Source: Haloferax sp046557615
GTDB lineage: Archaea > Halobacteriota > Halobacteria > Halobacteriales > Haloferacaceae
DNA: 64,000 nucleotides
Assembly (NCBI RefSeq): GCF_046557615.1
Contig: NZ_JBKIII010000001.1
Coordinates: 1,178,001 to 1,242,000 of the forward strand
Reading direction: 5' to 3'
A program made the translations under genes and the position numbers. Numbering within the stretch: the first letter of the stretch is position 1; every line of letters begins with the position of its first letter. The notes under the pieces are model-generated. The model worked only from the letters and a program-made list of their open reading frames with translations, was not told where the DNA came from and made no database searches. Of the stretch, positions 35,080 through 44,531 are shown one piece after another.

Positions 35080-35516
35080 TATTCGAAGAGTGAAAAGTAC
35101 GTCTCGATATCTTCTGCCTGTACGGTCCGGCGGTCGGCGTGGTGGGCGAGTTTTACCGCCGCGCCCGCCACGTTGTGGGCGTAATCTTCGAGGATATCTG
35201 CGAGCGCGATGCGAGCGTCCATTGAGACACGGTATTGGTCATCGATATTGAGCCGAGCGATACGGTCAATTGGTGCGATAGGAAGTTCGAGTTCGTCGCG
35301 CTCGACGATTTGTTGGACGCCGAAGTCCTCGGCCATCAGCGTCTTTCTCCCGTCCGCCGTCGCTCGCTCCGCGGCGTCGATTGCTAGGTCCGAACCGTGG
35401 ACCTGAATCCGGTGAGCGAGCGCTTCTGCGGCCCCTGCACTCACTCTGAGGGAACCAGCGTTTTGCCGAATAATTTCGTCTACCGGGGCGAACGGTAGCT
35501 CGACACTCATACCCAC
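35079..35516 (-). CDS. hstA: Fused double-fold archaeal histone
   Basis: 145 residues with two histone folds in one chain: first ELPFAPVDEIIRQNAG to AERATADGRKTLMAEDF, second ELPIAPIDRIARLNID to HHADRRTVQAEDIETYF. The fused form is characteristic of haloarchaea and mimics a histone dimer. It is acidic, so DNA wrapping at high salt is debated, and it acts partly as a transcription factor (literature knowledge). It forms an operon with hdaI. Confidence 0.93.
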   Translation of the reverse strand: MGMSVELPFAPVDEIIRQNAGSLRVSAGAAEALAHRIQVHGSDLAIDAAERATADGRKTLMAEDFGVQQIVERDELELPIAPIDRIARLNIDDQYRVSMDARIALADILEDYAHNVAGAAVKLAHHADRRTVQAEDIETYFSLFE

Positions 35517-35597
35517 ATATCGGGAGTGTGCGGGGTATAATCCTTTCCGTACTGATTCGTCAGGGATTTTATCAGAAACGCCGCTTTGGAGGGATTA

Positions 35598-37037
35598 TTA
35601 CCGACGCGCGCCCGTGTGGACTTCGACCGAATCCGCGGAGATACGACCGTCGGTTTCCGTACCCTCAACGGTCACCTCGTCGCCGAGTCCGAGTTCGGCG
35701 TCGGTTTCGACGGTCTTCGTCTGCGTGCCGTCGTCGAGGATGACCGGGTTTCCTGCCTGTACGACAGTGCCGGTGAACTCGACTGCTTCGCCCGTCTCGG
35801 TGGACGAATCGTCGGAGGAACCGGAGTCAGAGCTACTTGGTTTGTCGCCGTCGGAGAACGCGCCAAGCCCTTCATTATTCACCGAGGTAGCCTTCGCCTT
35901 TGCCTCGGCTTCTTCGGTGACTGCGGTGTCGGGTGCGTCGTCCATCACGGTGATAGTCGAGCGCCAGCCAGCAGAGGCTTCCAAGTCGTCCTGCCAGCCA
36001 TCCTTGATTTGGACGTCGGTGATGACGACGTAGTCGGCGAGGTCGACGTCGCTGTCGGCCTGGTCGCCCCACATCGCGACGCGGATGTCGCCCGTTTCGT
36101 CTTTCACTCGGATATTGCGAACCTGTCCCTGCGAACCATCGTCGCGGTCGAAGGTACGCTTGCTGTCGGATTCGATGACGCCGCCAGCGATATCGGCCGT
36201 CTGCCCGATTTCGAGCGCGCCGATATCGGTCGTCTCGGGAACGTACTCGATGGACTCGTCGATGACTTCGACCGCACCGCGAGAGCCGACGTGGAGTTCG
36301 AGCGAGCCATCGCGTTCGCGGACGTATCCATCGACGACTTCGACCGACTGGCCCACGTCGAGTTCTTCGGAGAGGTCGGCGCGCTCGTCCCACAGTGTCA
36401 CGCGTACGCGACCTGTCGCATCACCGAGCGAGAGGTTCGAGACGCGGCCTTCGGAACCGTCGTCACGGTCGAACGTTCGAATCGTGCCCGTGTCGAGAAT
36501 CTTCCCTTTGAGGTTCACGTCGGAGAGACCGAGTGCGAGGTCCTCGACACGGTAGGTGTCGAGTACCTGCACGTCGACCTCTGCTTCGATGTCTTCTTCG
36601 ACCTTGCTGGCGCTGACTTCGACGCCGTTGAAGCCCTCTTTTGGTCGGCCTGCAATCCGAAGAACGGTTCCGACTTCGAGGTTCTCTTCGGCACCGGCGG
36701 CCATCTCGTCCCACAAGGAGACGCGGATGCGGCCCGTCTCGTCGGCGACCTCGATGTTGACGACCATGCCGTCTTCGTCCTCGCCGTCACGCTCGAAGGT
36801 TCGGATGTCGCCGATGCTGACGACTTTTGCGAGGAACTTCACGTCCTCCATGCCGGGTTCGATGTCGGCGATCCCGTTGACTTCCTCGTCGCGGAGTTCG
36901 TGGGCGATGAGCATCGCCGCTGTCTCTTCGTCGGCAAGGCCCCCCATCTGTTCGACTTTGTCTTTTACTGCAGCTTCGAACTCCTCGAACGGAACATCGG
37001 TGTCGAGGTCGTCGTACACCTCGCGAATGACGCTCAT
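35598..37037 (-). CDS. rpa2: Replication protein A with multiple OB-folds
   Basis: 479 residues. After a helical N-terminus (FEEFEAAVKDKVEQMGG) three OB-folds repeat the pattern of a G-x-V/I-x-S strand, RTF-RDDG and W-D/G (KVVSIGDIRTFERDGEDE, KILDTGTIRTFDRDDGSEG, GVIESDSKRTFDRDDGSQG). A Ser-rich acidic linker (SSSDSGSSDDSSTE) then leads to a shorter C-terminal OB-like domain. This is the single-strand DNA binding protein of replication and repair. Neighbourhood with the histone gene matches Haloferax rpa2 (recalled). Confidence 0.88.
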   Translation of the reverse strand: MSVIREVYDDLDTDVPFEEFEAAVKDKVEQMGGLADEETAAMLIAHELRDEEVNGIADIEPGMEDVKFLAKVVSIGDIRTFERDGEDEDGMVVNIEVADETGRIRVSLWDEMAAGAEENLEVGTVLRIAGRPKEGFNGVEVSASKVEEDIEAEVDVQVLDTYRVEDLALGLSDVNLKGKILDTGTIRTFDRDDGSEGRVSNLSLGDATGRVRVTLWDERADLSEELDVGQSVEVVDGYVRERDGSLELHVGSRGAVEVIDESIEYVPETTDIGALEIGQTADIAGGVIESDSKRTFDRDDGSQGQVRNIRVKDETGDIRVAMWGDQADSDVDLADYVVITDVQIKDGWQDDLEASAGWRSTITVMDDAPDTAVTEEAEAKAKATSVNNEGLGAFSDGDKPSSSDSGSSDDSSTETGEAVEFTGTVVQAGNPVILDDGTQTKTVETDAELGLGDEVTVEGTETDGRISADSVEVHTGARR

Positions 37038-37226
37038 CGAGCGTCACCTCCCCGTTTTACAACCGTACCCCATCGCAGACCACACGTCGCATTCATACTA
37101 TCCACGAACAGGGAAGGGCGGCGCTTAAGCATTGTTTTCCTCGTGGTTCGGCGACCACTCGAATCAGACGACATAGCGCGATTGGGCGCGGCATGGAAGA
37201 TGAACCTTCGCCCGAAAACGGAGCGG

Positions 37227-37727
37227 TCAGTTGGATTGATCTGTCGGCGTCGCCCGAACGACGGTCTGCCGCCCGTTGGCATCGTCGTGGACGACGACAA
37301 TCTCACCGGGGACACCGTGCTGGTAGGTGAGCGCCACCCGGTAGCCGAGCGATGTGAGTGCTTGCGTACACACTTCGCCCTCGTCGCGATTCTCGATGGC
37401 TTCGACGACGAGGCGCGTCGAATCTTCCTCGGCATCGTAGCGGGCACTCGCCAGTCGGAGACCAGAGCATCCACTTCGACCGACGACACACCCGATAACG
37501 TCGATTTTCGACTCGCTGAAGACGACCGTGGTCTCCCGTGCGTTGCACTGGTCCACTTCTTCGGGCGTCAGACTCGCCTCGGTGAGCATCGGCTCGCTGG
37601 GTGTCTCCGTCGGCGTCGATGTCGTCGTCGTTGCTGTCGGCGTCTCAGTTTCAGGGGAAGGCTCACTCGCACACCCCGCAAGCGAGACGCTGGCACCGAC
37701 CGCGACGAGCAGGGCGCGTCGTTTCAC
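37227..37727 (-). CDS. Secreted lipoprotein, unknown
   Basis: 166 residues. The signal peptide RRALLVAVGASVSLAGC has a lipobox. A Thr/Pro-rich linker (TETPTATTTTSTPTETP) is typical of haloarchaeal lipoproteins. The mature domain (VDQCNARETTVVFSESK, VIGCVVGRSGCSGL) has four to five cysteines that may form disulfides. Function unknown. No operon partner is evident. Confidence 0.7.
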   Translation of the reverse strand: MKRRALLVAVGASVSLAGCASEPSPETETPTATTTTSTPTETPSEPMLTEASLTPEEVDQCNARETTVVFSESKIDVIGCVVGRSGCSGLRLASARYDAEEDSTRLVVEAIENRDEGEVCTQALTSLGYRVALTYQHGVPGEIVVVHDDANGRQTVVRATPTDQSN

Positions 37728-37883
37728 TGGAGAAGGCTACGAAGCGACCGAAAAAAGTCCTTGCGTCGAACGGTTGCTACGTGGGTTTGGTCGCTTCCCC
37801 GTGACGTGGTCCCGCGGTTCACTGGCAGTCCACATCGTAACCGTCTTAAGTAACCGCGGGGTACGGAGTAATGCAGCAATCAA

Positions 37884-37956
37884 GTCCTGATAGGGTAGTG
37901 GACTATCCTCCTGGCTTGCGGAGCCAGGGACCGGAGTTCAAATCTCCGTCAGGACG
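37884..37956 (+). tRNA. tRNA-Arg (GCG)
   Basis: 73 nt: acceptor GTCCTGA/TCAGGAC with discriminator G, anticodon loop TTGCGGA in stem CTGGC/GCCAG, T-arm CGGAG-TTCAAAT-CTCCG. No intron. Its 3' end is copied 133 bp downstream. Confidence 0.93.
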
Positions 37957-38089
37957 CTACATTTCCGGAAAACTAACCTCCGAGACACCTCTGTGTGTCT
38001 CGATCTGTTTTCCGGTTATGCGTTCTCAGAGGAGATTTGAATAGGGAGCGACCGCAGGGAGCGACTGAATTCAAATCTCCGTCAGGACC
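37957..38089 (+). repeat. tRNA-Arg tail with 3'-end copy
   Basis: The 19-bp TTCAAATCTCCGTCAGGAC of the tRNA (37937-37955) recurs at 38070-38088. The spacer contains a long hairpin: CCGGAAAAC pairs with GTTTTCCGG, and inside it GAGACA pairs with TGTCTC. No gene lies in the remaining stretch to 38224. Confidence 0.7.
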
Positions 38090-38224
38090 AGCCAACGCAC
38101 ACACTACCGCTCTGCGTAGGAACACGCTCTCGTCTCTCGTTTCACGACTCGTGAAACCACAGTAACGAAACACTACCAGCAGCGCACCCGCTCACACTGA
38201 GCGACAGAAAAGCAAAAGTCCGGG

Positions 38225-38440
38225 TTATTCGCCGTCGAACGGTGGTTCGGGCATAGATTGGCGCTCGTCGTCGCGCCGAACAATCGAAGGCGTCGTCCGC
38301 GTCCGCTGCGGGCGTGGGCGCTCCGCTGAACGGGGTTCCCCAGCCCAATCGGCGTGACACTCAGGGCAGTAATTACCCTTGTAGGTCCGGGTGAACAGGT
38401 AGTTGTCACCACACCCGATGCAGATTGGTGACTGGGTCAT
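38225..38440 (-). CDS. Small zinc-finger protein
   Basis: 71 residues from the ATG at 38440. The N-terminus carries two C-x-x-C pairs (CIGCGDNYLF and YCPECHADW), a typical zinc ribbon. The rest is a basic, Arg-rich tail. Haloarchaea have very many such small proteins, several with roles in stress or biofilm regulation, but nothing specific can be said here. A longer upstream frame exists; this ATG fits the ribbon best. Confidence 0.6.
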   Translation of the reverse strand: MTQSPICIGCGDNYLFTRTYKGNYCPECHADWAGEPRSAERPRPQRTRTTPSIVRRDDERQSMPEPPFDGE

Positions 38441-38586
38441 GGGGCGACACCTCGATTGAGGGTTGCGGGGGCAGTCATGTGCTATCACACACCATATGAC
38501 TCCGAGAGGGATAAGTATGCCCGCCATATGCCCGGTTAGCCAGACATTCCGCGGACTCTTTACTCGCCCGCGGTGAACTGTTTTGT

Positions 38587-39204
38587 ATGGACGATGCGCT
38601 CTGTGCTGGCGCGGCAATCTACAACGCGGGGGCACACCGAGCGGCCCACGGTGCGTGGGAAAGTGAGTGGCTAACCCTCCCAAAAGACTCCGAAGACGAG
38701 CGCCTACTGCACGGGCTGATTCAGTTCACGGCCGCAGTCCATCACGCTCGCGCAGGGAATACCTCTGGAGCGACAGGGCTCGCAACGAGCGCACAGGAGT
38801 ATCTCGATGGGCTCGGCGACGACTACCGCGGCATCAACCTCGACGAGGTTCGAGAATCGCTGGAACACCTCGAATCCGACCCCGAACTCGCAGTCGAAGA
38901 TGGAATTGCAATGCTCCGCGTCGGTGGCGTCGCAATTTCGTACGACGACCTCGATTTCGATGCAATCGTCGTCGCGGCCGAGACGCTCGCCGAGGAACTA
39001 TCAGGATACGACGACGCAATCGTCGAAGATGCAGTCACCTACGCCCGCGACGAGATTTCTACGGGAGTCAAGACACAGTTCACGGCGATGGTCTTCGATT
39101 TCGTCCGCGACGAGACGCACCGTGACCTCGTCTATCAGCGATTGAAAGAACACGTTCGTCGCAAGCGCCAACGCGAGAGCGACGTGACTGGACTCTTCGA
39201 TTAG
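38587..39204 (+). CDS. DUF309 family protein
   Basis: 205 residues. The N-terminal half has the DUF309 signature (AGAAIYNAGAHRAAHGAWES, then LLHGLIQFTAAVHHARAGN), an all-helical fold found in bacteria and archaea. The C-terminal half is specific to haloarchaea. Function unknown. Its stop overlaps the end of the convergent azf gene by 4 bp. Confidence 0.8.
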   Translation: MDDALCAGAAIYNAGAHRAAHGAWESEWLTLPKDSEDERLLHGLIQFTAAVHHARAGNTSGATGLATSAQEYLDGLGDDYRGINLDEVRESLEHLESDPELAVEDGIAMLRVGGVAISYDDLDFDAIVVAAETLAEELSGYDDAIVEDAVTYARDEISTGVKTQFTAMVFDFVRDETHRDLVYQRLKEHVRRKRQRESDVTGLFD

Positions 39205-39989
39205 GCCTCGTCGATGGGTTCGCCTTCGAAGGTGTACTCGGCGGAGTTGTCGATTGGTTGGTAGTCGAGAATCTCCTGTGCGCGCTCGATAGAGTAGTAT
39301 TTGCGGTCGTTATCCGAGATACCGTAGACGATTTCGAACTCGTAGTCGGCCTCGACACAGCACTTGAATAACTCTGCGCAATCGCGGTACGAGAGCCACA
39401 TCGCTTGGCCGCGTTCGTACTCTCTGGGTGGGTGGTGTTGAGTGAGGTTACCGATGCGGACGTTCACGACCGAGATGTCGTAGTGGTCGTGGTAGTAGCG
39501 TCCGAGCGTCTCACCGGTCGCCTTGCTCACGCCGTAGAGGTTGCTCGGGCGCGGAAGTTCCGAGCCATCGAGACGGAACTCGTGTTCCGGGCGGTACATA
39601 TCGGGCGTTCGGTCTTCGGTCTCGTACGCGCCGACAGCGTGGTTCGACGACGCGAATGCGAACTTCTTGACGCCCGCTTCGACGGCCGCCTCGTACATAT
39701 TCTGCGTGCCGTCGATGTTGTTCCGCAAGACGCTATCCCACGGTGCCTCAGGACGTGGGTCGCCTGCGAGGTGAATCACCGCATAGACGCCCTCCATGGC
39801 GTTTTTCACCGCAACGTCGTCGGTGATGTCCGCAACGAACACGTCAGTTGGGTCTACCGAGTCGGGAATCTTCTCTTCAGACAGTGGCTCGCGGTCCAAC
39901 AATCGCCAGTCGTACGCGTCGCCGATGTGTTTCAATATCGCCTGGCCGACGCGCCCGCCAGCCCCCGTCAACAAAACCGGCTGGTCCAT
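39201..39989 (-). CDS. azf: NAD-dependent glucose-6-phosphate dehydrogenase (Azf-type)
   Basis: 262 residues, extended short-chain dehydrogenase fold. NAD-binding motif TGAGGRVGQAI at the N-terminus, Asp after strand 2 (LLDREPL) favouring NAD, and the catalytic YxxxK in NLYGVSKATGETL. Haloferax Azf (archaeal zwischenferment) has this length and replaces the classical Zwf in the oxidative pentose phosphate route (recalled from the literature). Without a search another sugar epimerase/dehydratase remains possible. Lies tail to tail with DUF309. Confidence 0.78.
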   Translation of the reverse strand: MDQPVLLTGAGGRVGQAILKHIGDAYDWRLLDREPLSEEKIPDSVDPTDVFVADITDDVAVKNAMEGVYAVIHLAGDPRPEAPWDSVLRNNIDGTQNMYEAAVEAGVKKFAFASSNHAVGAYETEDRTPDMYRPEHEFRLDGSELPRPSNLYGVSKATGETLGRYYHDHYDISVVNVRIGNLTQHHPPREYERGQAMWLSYRDCAELFKCCVEADYEFEIVYGISDNDRKYYSIERAQEILDYQPIDNSAEYTFEGEPIDEA

Positions 39990-40089
39990 TCGAATCTACG
40001 TCCGACTAGGGAAGATAAGTAAGGACCGGTTCGTGCCCGAGGGCGCCCGCGACCGGCGAACTTTACTGTTGGCCGACAGACTCCACCCT

Positions 40090-40434
40090 ATGGTCACGGA
40101 CCCGCAAACCGCCTGCTTCGAAGCGGGCATCAAGTTCGGTTCGCTCTATCACCAGTTCGCCGGGACACCGCTCTCACTGGAGAGCGCCCGGAGTCTCGAA
40201 CGCGCGATGGAAGAGTCCATCGAGAACCAACCCCACTGCGAGGCGGTCACGGTCGAAATCCTCGACGACGTACTCGAAGCCGAACTCGCCGACTCGGCGG
40301 CCGACTACACCGAACTGACGGGCAGGTTCATCGAAGTCGAGATGCGAATCGAGTACGAAGACGTGACAGTCAAGACGAGAATGGAGATGGAAGACGGCTA
40401 TCCGTTGATGAAACTCGTGTCCGTAGAGGAATGA
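40090..40434 (+). CDS. mptD: Archaeal dihydroneopterin aldolase (MptD-like)
   Basis: 114 residues. The sequence TACFEAGIKFGSLYHQFAGTP and the helix LERAMEESIENQP match the small MptD/DUF381 family, which cleaves dihydroneopterin to 6-hydroxymethyl-dihydropterin in archaeal folate or methanopterin synthesis. Haloarchaea use tetrahydrofolate. It overlaps the NUDIX gene by 4 bp (ATGA), so the two are translated together. The start at 40090 follows a gap typical for this genome. Confidence 0.8.
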   Translation: MVTDPQTACFEAGIKFGSLYHQFAGTPLSLESARSLERAMEESIENQPHCEAVTVEILDDVLEAELADSAADYTELTGRFIEVEMRIEYEDVTVKTRMEMEDGYPLMKLVSVEE

Positions 40435-40889
40435 CCCCTCGAATTTCGGCTCGTGGGCTCGTTGTCGAAGATAACCGACTCCTGACGAGTCGCTACCAAT
40501 CTGGAGACGAACAGTGGTATCTGACACCCGGCGGTGTACAACACCCCGGTGAGACGCTCGTCGAGACCGTTCGCCGCGAAGTCAGCGAAGAGACGGGTTA
40601 CGAGGCGAGGGTCGAGTCGCTCGCGTTCGTCAGGGACCTCGTTCCGTCGAATCATCACGAAGACGGAGACGACGAGAACCATCGTGTTGACCACTTCTTC
40701 TGGTGCGAACTCGTAGACGACGAACCAGCAGTACCAACCGAGTTCGACGCAAAACAGGTCGGAGTCGAGTGGCTTCCCCTTGAGAAGCTTTCTACGGTTC
40801 ACTTCTTCCCGTCGGGGCTCATCGACCCACTTCAAACATCCGCCGAACGTGACACTCGTGACGCCAGATACGTTGGCGACATTCGGTGA
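40431..40889 (+). CDS. NUDIX hydrolase
   Basis: 152 residues with a complete Nudix box, GGVQHPGETLVETVRREVSEETGY (G-x5-E-x7-R-E-x2-E-E-x-G; positions ~31-54, quoted in pieces GGVQHPGE and RREVSEETGY). Hydrolyses a nucleoside diphosphate linked to some group X. Coupling to mptD suggests it may act on dihydroneopterin triphosphate or an oxidised nucleotide; this is inference. Confidence 0.88.
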   Translation: MTPRISARGLVVEDNRLLTSRYQSGDEQWYLTPGGVQHPGETLVETVRREVSEETGYEARVESLAFVRDLVPSNHHEDGDDENHRVDHFFWCELVDDEPAVPTEFDAKQVGVEWLPLEKLSTVHFFPSGLIDPLQTSAERDTRDARYVGDIR

Positions 40890-40977
40890 GAATCCGACCG
40901 CGACCACACCTGAGGCACCCGATTTCACTTTCACTTTCGGGCTCGTTTTTAAACCCTTCCGTGCTGAATACTGTTTC

Positions 40978-41451
40978 ATGAGTCAAGCGACACTCGGTGA
41001 CGACGCCCTGTTCGGAGAAGCAGCAGCAGAGATGCGCGCCGACGTCGAGGAACATCTCGACGAGGCACGAGCAGTCCTTCCCGACGCCGACGACGTGTGG
41101 GAGACCGACGCTGCAAACGTCCTCGGCGTTCTCAACGGACTTCGCTCCTCGCTCGACGTCGATGACGCTGCTGAACACATCCATCAGGCGAAAAAGTGGT
41201 ACCTCATCGGCTCTCGTGCCGACGCCTTCGACGACCCAGAAGACCTCGAAGAAGCCATCGAGAACCTCGAAGAACTCCTCGAACTGGTCGAAGAGGCCCA
41301 CGAACTCGTCGGGGAACTCACGAACACGATGCCGAAGCTCAAGGGAGCGCTTGCAGACGCCGCGGCAACGGCTGAAGAAGAAACCGAGGCAGATGCTGAC
41401 GAGGACGACGAAGCCGAGGAAGAAGAAGAAGAAGAGGAAGAAGAAGAGTAA
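40978..41451 (+). CDS. DUF5790 family acidic protein
   Basis: 157 residues, strongly acidic and helical. The core (MRADVEEHLDEARAVLPD, HIHQAKKWYLIGSRADAF, LEEAIENLEELLELVEEAH) belongs to the haloarchaeal DUF5790 group. The last ~25 residues are almost only Glu/Asp. Probably a cytosolic two-helix or coiled-coil protein. Function unknown. Confidence 0.75.
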   Translation: MSQATLGDDALFGEAAAEMRADVEEHLDEARAVLPDADDVWETDAANVLGVLNGLRSSLDVDDAAEHIHQAKKWYLIGSRADAFDDPEDLEEAIENLEELLELVEEAHELVGELTNTMPKLKGALADAAATAEEETEADADEDDEAEEEEEEEEEEE

Positions 41452-41454
41452 TCT

Positions 41455-42177
41455 TCACGCACGCGGTCGGTCTTCGACCGCACTGATGAGCGACGCGAGA
41501 GCCTCTGCCGCCCGCGTCTCCAATTCCGAACCCAATGCTGCATCACCCGCGCCGGGGTCACCGACGACACCATTTTCTGAAAACTCCTCCGAGTCGTGAG
41601 CGAGATTGACGCCTGCGACCCATTCACCCCAACGTTCGGCCGCGCCTTCTCGTGCCTCGTCGATTCGGTCTTCTCGCACGAGGTCCGGGTGGGTGTGTCG
41701 CAAGAGTGCAGTCTCCAATGGGCCGCCATGCCCCATCTTCGAACTGTGGTCGCCGACGGCGTTGAACCACGTGAATGTGACCGAGTACGCGTCTCCGGTG
41801 CGTGAGATTCGGCGACAGAGTTCTGCGAGGGCTTCGACGTTGCCGCCGTGGCCGTTGACGACGATAACTCGGTCGAAGCCGTGGGTGGCGAGCGATTCTA
41901 TCGTCTCGCGGACGTAGGCGCGGAAGGTATCTGGCGATACCCAGAGCGTCCCCGAGAAGGCACGGTGTTCTTCGGCGACACCAATCGGAATCGTGGGGGC
42001 GACGAGTACATCGTCGTCGTAGGCGTCTGCACCGGCGTTAGCTATCGTTTCGGCATTCAAGAAATCAGTGCCGAGCGGGGCGTGCGGCCCGTGTTGTTCG
42101 GTACTACCGACCGGAAGCAATGCGAGGTCGGTATCGAGGTCGGCAACGTCCGTCCACGTGGCCTCGGAGAGTCGCAT
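41455..42177 (-). CDS. Creatininase family amidohydrolase
   Basis: 240 residues with the family's metal-binding motifs: LPVGSTEQHGPHAPLGTD (E and H), IPIGVAEEH, and VVNGHGGN. Archaeal members include ArfB, the formamide hydrolase of riboflavin and F420 synthesis, which is a candidate role here. Other members act on creatinine or mycofactocin, so substrate is open. It lies alone between the DUF5790 gene and the ABC exporter. Confidence 0.82.
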   Translation of the reverse strand: MRLSEATWTDVADLDTDLALLPVGSTEQHGPHAPLGTDFLNAETIANAGADAYDDDVLVAPTIPIGVAEEHRAFSGTLWVSPDTFRAYVRETIESLATHGFDRVIVVNGHGGNVEALAELCRRISRTGDAYSVTFTWFNAVGDHSSKMGHGGPLETALLRHTHPDLVREDRIDEAREGAAERWGEWVAGVNLAHDSEEFSENGVVGDPGAGDAALGSELETRAAEALASLISAVEDRPRA

Positions 42178-42213
42178 GGCGGAGGGACGGAGGGAGTTCC
42201 CTTAGTGTATTCC

Positions 42214-44151
42214 TTAGTCGTCGCTGGCGTCAACCTCTGCTTGGCGACGGGCGGCACGCTCGATGAACTCGTCGGGGAGTTGGTCGATTTCCCCGGCTTG
42301 GACGCCCCAGAGGTGGGCGTAGAGGCCGCCGTCGCCCAAGAGGTCCTCGTGGGTGCCGTGTTCGACGATATGGCCGTCTTCGAGGACGACGATTTGGTCG
42401 GCGTCTTTGATGGTCGAGAGACGGTGGGCGATGGCGAACGTCGTTCGGTCAGCGGTGAGTTCGTCGAGCGAACGCTGGATGAGCATCTCCGTCTCGGTGT
42501 CCACGTCCGAAGTCGCCTCGTCGAGGATGAGGATTTCCGGGTCTTTCAGAATCGCCCGAGCGATAGAGACACGCTGGCGCTGGCCGCCGGAGAGTTTCAC
42601 ACCGCGCTCGCCGACTTTCGTGTCGTAGCCGTCGGGGAGGTTCATGATGAACTCGTGTGCTTCGGCGGCTTTCGCGGCCGCGACGATGTCTTCGTCGGCA
42701 GCGTCGAACGTCCCGTAGGCGATGTTCTCTTTCACGGTTCCGTAGAACAGGAACGTCTCTTGGCTCACGTAGCCGACCTGCTTTCGGAGGCTTCTGAGCG
42801 TCACGTCGCGGAGGTTCTGTCCGTCGATTCTGATGGCACCTTCGTCGGTGTCGTACATCCGCATCAGAAGTTTGAGGACGGTCGATTTGCCTGCGCCAGT
42901 TGGCCCGACGAGTGCGAGGGTTTCGCCGCCTGCGACGTCGAACGAGATGTCTTCGATGATGTTCTCGTTCTTATCGTAGCCGAACCAGACGTCGTCGTAC
43001 TCGACGCGGCCGTCGGTGATGTCGAGTTCGGGGGCATTCGGTCGTTCTTCGAGGCGTCCGGGTTCGTCCATCAGGCCGAAGATACGGGAACTGGAGGCGC
43101 GAGCGCGCTGGTACATATTGATGATTTGGCCGAACTGGGCGAGCGGCCAGACGAACTGCTGGGTGAGGAGGATGAAGGTAACGAACTCGCCGACAGCGAG
43201 CGTGCCGGTGAAGGGGCCGGGTCCTTCGCCCGTGATGACCCACAGACCGCCGACGAGGAAGGTGAGCGTGAAGCCGATTCCGGCGAGGATTCGCAAGGCT
43301 GGGAAGAATTTGATTCGCGTGTCGATGGCGTCCCAGTTCGCATCGAAGTAGTCACCCGAGACGCCATCGACGCGGTCGGACTCGTGGTTCTCGGCGTTGA
43401 ACGTCTTGATGACCTGAATCCCGCCGAGGTTGTTTTCGAGTCGCGAGTTGAGCGTCCCGACTGAAGAACGCACGTCGGCGTACTTCGGCTGGATGACTTG
43501 GATGAACTTCCAGGTGAACAGCGAGATGAGCGGGACGGGAAAGAGCGCGACGAGCGCGAGTTGCCAGTTGTAGGAGAGGAGAATCGCCGCGATGGCGACG
43601 ACCATCACCGAGAGGCGGAAGAAGGAGTTCATCCCGTCGTTGAGGAACCGCTCGAGTCGGTTCACGTCGTTCGAGAGGATGGACATCATCTCGCCAGTCT
43701 GTTTGTCGGCGAAGAACTCCATATTGAGTCGCTGCATCTGGTCGTAGGTGTCGGTCCGGATGGCGTGTTGGATGTGCTGGGCGAAGGAGTTCCAGCCCCA
43801 GTTGCGAAGCCAGTGGAATGCCGCACCGCCGATAAAACTCACGACGATGATACCGACGGCGAAGTAGAACTGTCCAATTTGGGTCGTGGGGACGAGCGGC
43901 GCGAGCCACGCCTCGGGGATGAGCGGGAAGCCACCGGCGAAAGATTTGTCCTGCCGAATGATGGCGTCGATGGCGAGTCCGAGGACGACTGGCGGGAGGA
44001 GGTCGAGGATGCGCGCGGCGACGCTGGCGACGACACCGACCACGAACTGCGCAGTGTTCTCGCGGCCATACTCATCGAAGAGTCGACGCATCGGATTGTC
44101 GACCCGTTCTTTCTGGACTTCGAACGGGTCGTCATCCGTATCTGGAGGCAT
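42214..44151 (-). CDS. ABC exporter, fused permease and ATPase
   Basis: 645 residues. The N-terminal half has six membrane helices of an ABC type IV exporter (YFAVGIIVVSFIGGAAFHWL, FRLSVMVVAIAAILLSYNW and others). The C-terminal ATPase has Walker A GPTGAGKST (about 415), signature LSGGQRQRVSIARAIL, Walker B ILILDEATSDVD and H-loop AIAHRLS. It works as a homo- or heterodimer; only one subunit is present here. Possible substrates are lipids or drugs; nothing nearby points to one. Confidence 0.93.
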   Translation of the reverse strand: MPPDTDDDPFEVQKERVDNPMRRLFDEYGRENTAQFVVGVVASVAARILDLLPPVVLGLAIDAIIRQDKSFAGGFPLIPEAWLAPLVPTTQIGQFYFAVGIIVVSFIGGAAFHWLRNWGWNSFAQHIQHAIRTDTYDQMQRLNMEFFADKQTGEMMSILSNDVNRLERFLNDGMNSFFRLSVMVVAIAAILLSYNWQLALVALFPVPLISLFTWKFIQVIQPKYADVRSSVGTLNSRLENNLGGIQVIKTFNAENHESDRVDGVSGDYFDANWDAIDTRIKFFPALRILAGIGFTLTFLVGGLWVITGEGPGPFTGTLAVGEFVTFILLTQQFVWPLAQFGQIINMYQRARASSSRIFGLMDEPGRLEERPNAPELDITDGRVEYDDVWFGYDKNENIIEDISFDVAGGETLALVGPTGAGKSTVLKLLMRMYDTDEGAIRIDGQNLRDVTLRSLRKQVGYVSQETFLFYGTVKENIAYGTFDAADEDIVAAAKAAEAHEFIMNLPDGYDTKVGERGVKLSGGQRQRVSIARAILKDPEILILDEATSDVDTETEMLIQRSLDELTADRTTFAIAHRLSTIKDADQIVVLEDGHIVEHGTHEDLLGDGGLYAHLWGVQAGEIDQLPDEFIERAARRQAEVDASDD

Positions 44152-44222
44152 GAGACTGTTGCAGGGGACGGTTACAGTAAAATGCTCTGGTGTGGGCGTT
44201 GGACGCCGGTTTTTGACACGAG

Positions 44223-44492
44223 TTACAGCACTCTGGCTTCGATGTCGGCGTCGATGTCGGCCTGTTCGAGGTCCTGTCGAATCCGCTTTCTGAGTGGGTC
44301 CGGAACTGTCTCGCGCCCAACCGGGACTGCCGTCTCACCGTCGCCTTTTACCTTCCAGTAGAGGATGCAGTCCGACGGTTCGTAGTACTCGATGCTGTAG
44401 ATGTCGTCTGCACCTTGGTAGTGGACTCGTGCGGCGAAGTCCTCCGCGTTCCACCCTTCGAGTTCGGCCAAGTTCGACACGCGTTCGCCCAT
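44223..44492 (-). CDS. Conserved small hypothetical protein
   Basis: 89 residues: ELEGWNAEDFAARVHYQGAD and DDIYSIEYYEPSDCILYWKV, acidic and soluble. No family is recognised. The compact, haloarchaea-like composition and its position between two clear genes on the same strand support expression. Confidence 0.6.
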   Translation of the reverse strand: MGERVSNLAELEGWNAEDFAARVHYQGADDIYSIEYYEPSDCILYWKVKGDGETAVPVGRETVPDPLRKRIRQDLEQADIDADIEARVL

Positions 44493-44531
44493 ATAAGATT
44501 AGTCTCGGTGGAGGCTTTCGGTCGTTTCGGT

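Noticed and set aside
35586..37853. 755-codon open frame on the plus strand
   Set aside because: It is antisense to rpa2 and the lipoprotein gene, both of which have clear domains. Long antisense frames are expected in high-GC haloarchaeal DNA.
41848..43464. 538-codon open frame on the plus strand
   Set aside because: Antisense to the creatininase and ABC exporter genes, with no recognisable domain; the minus-strand motifs are decisive.
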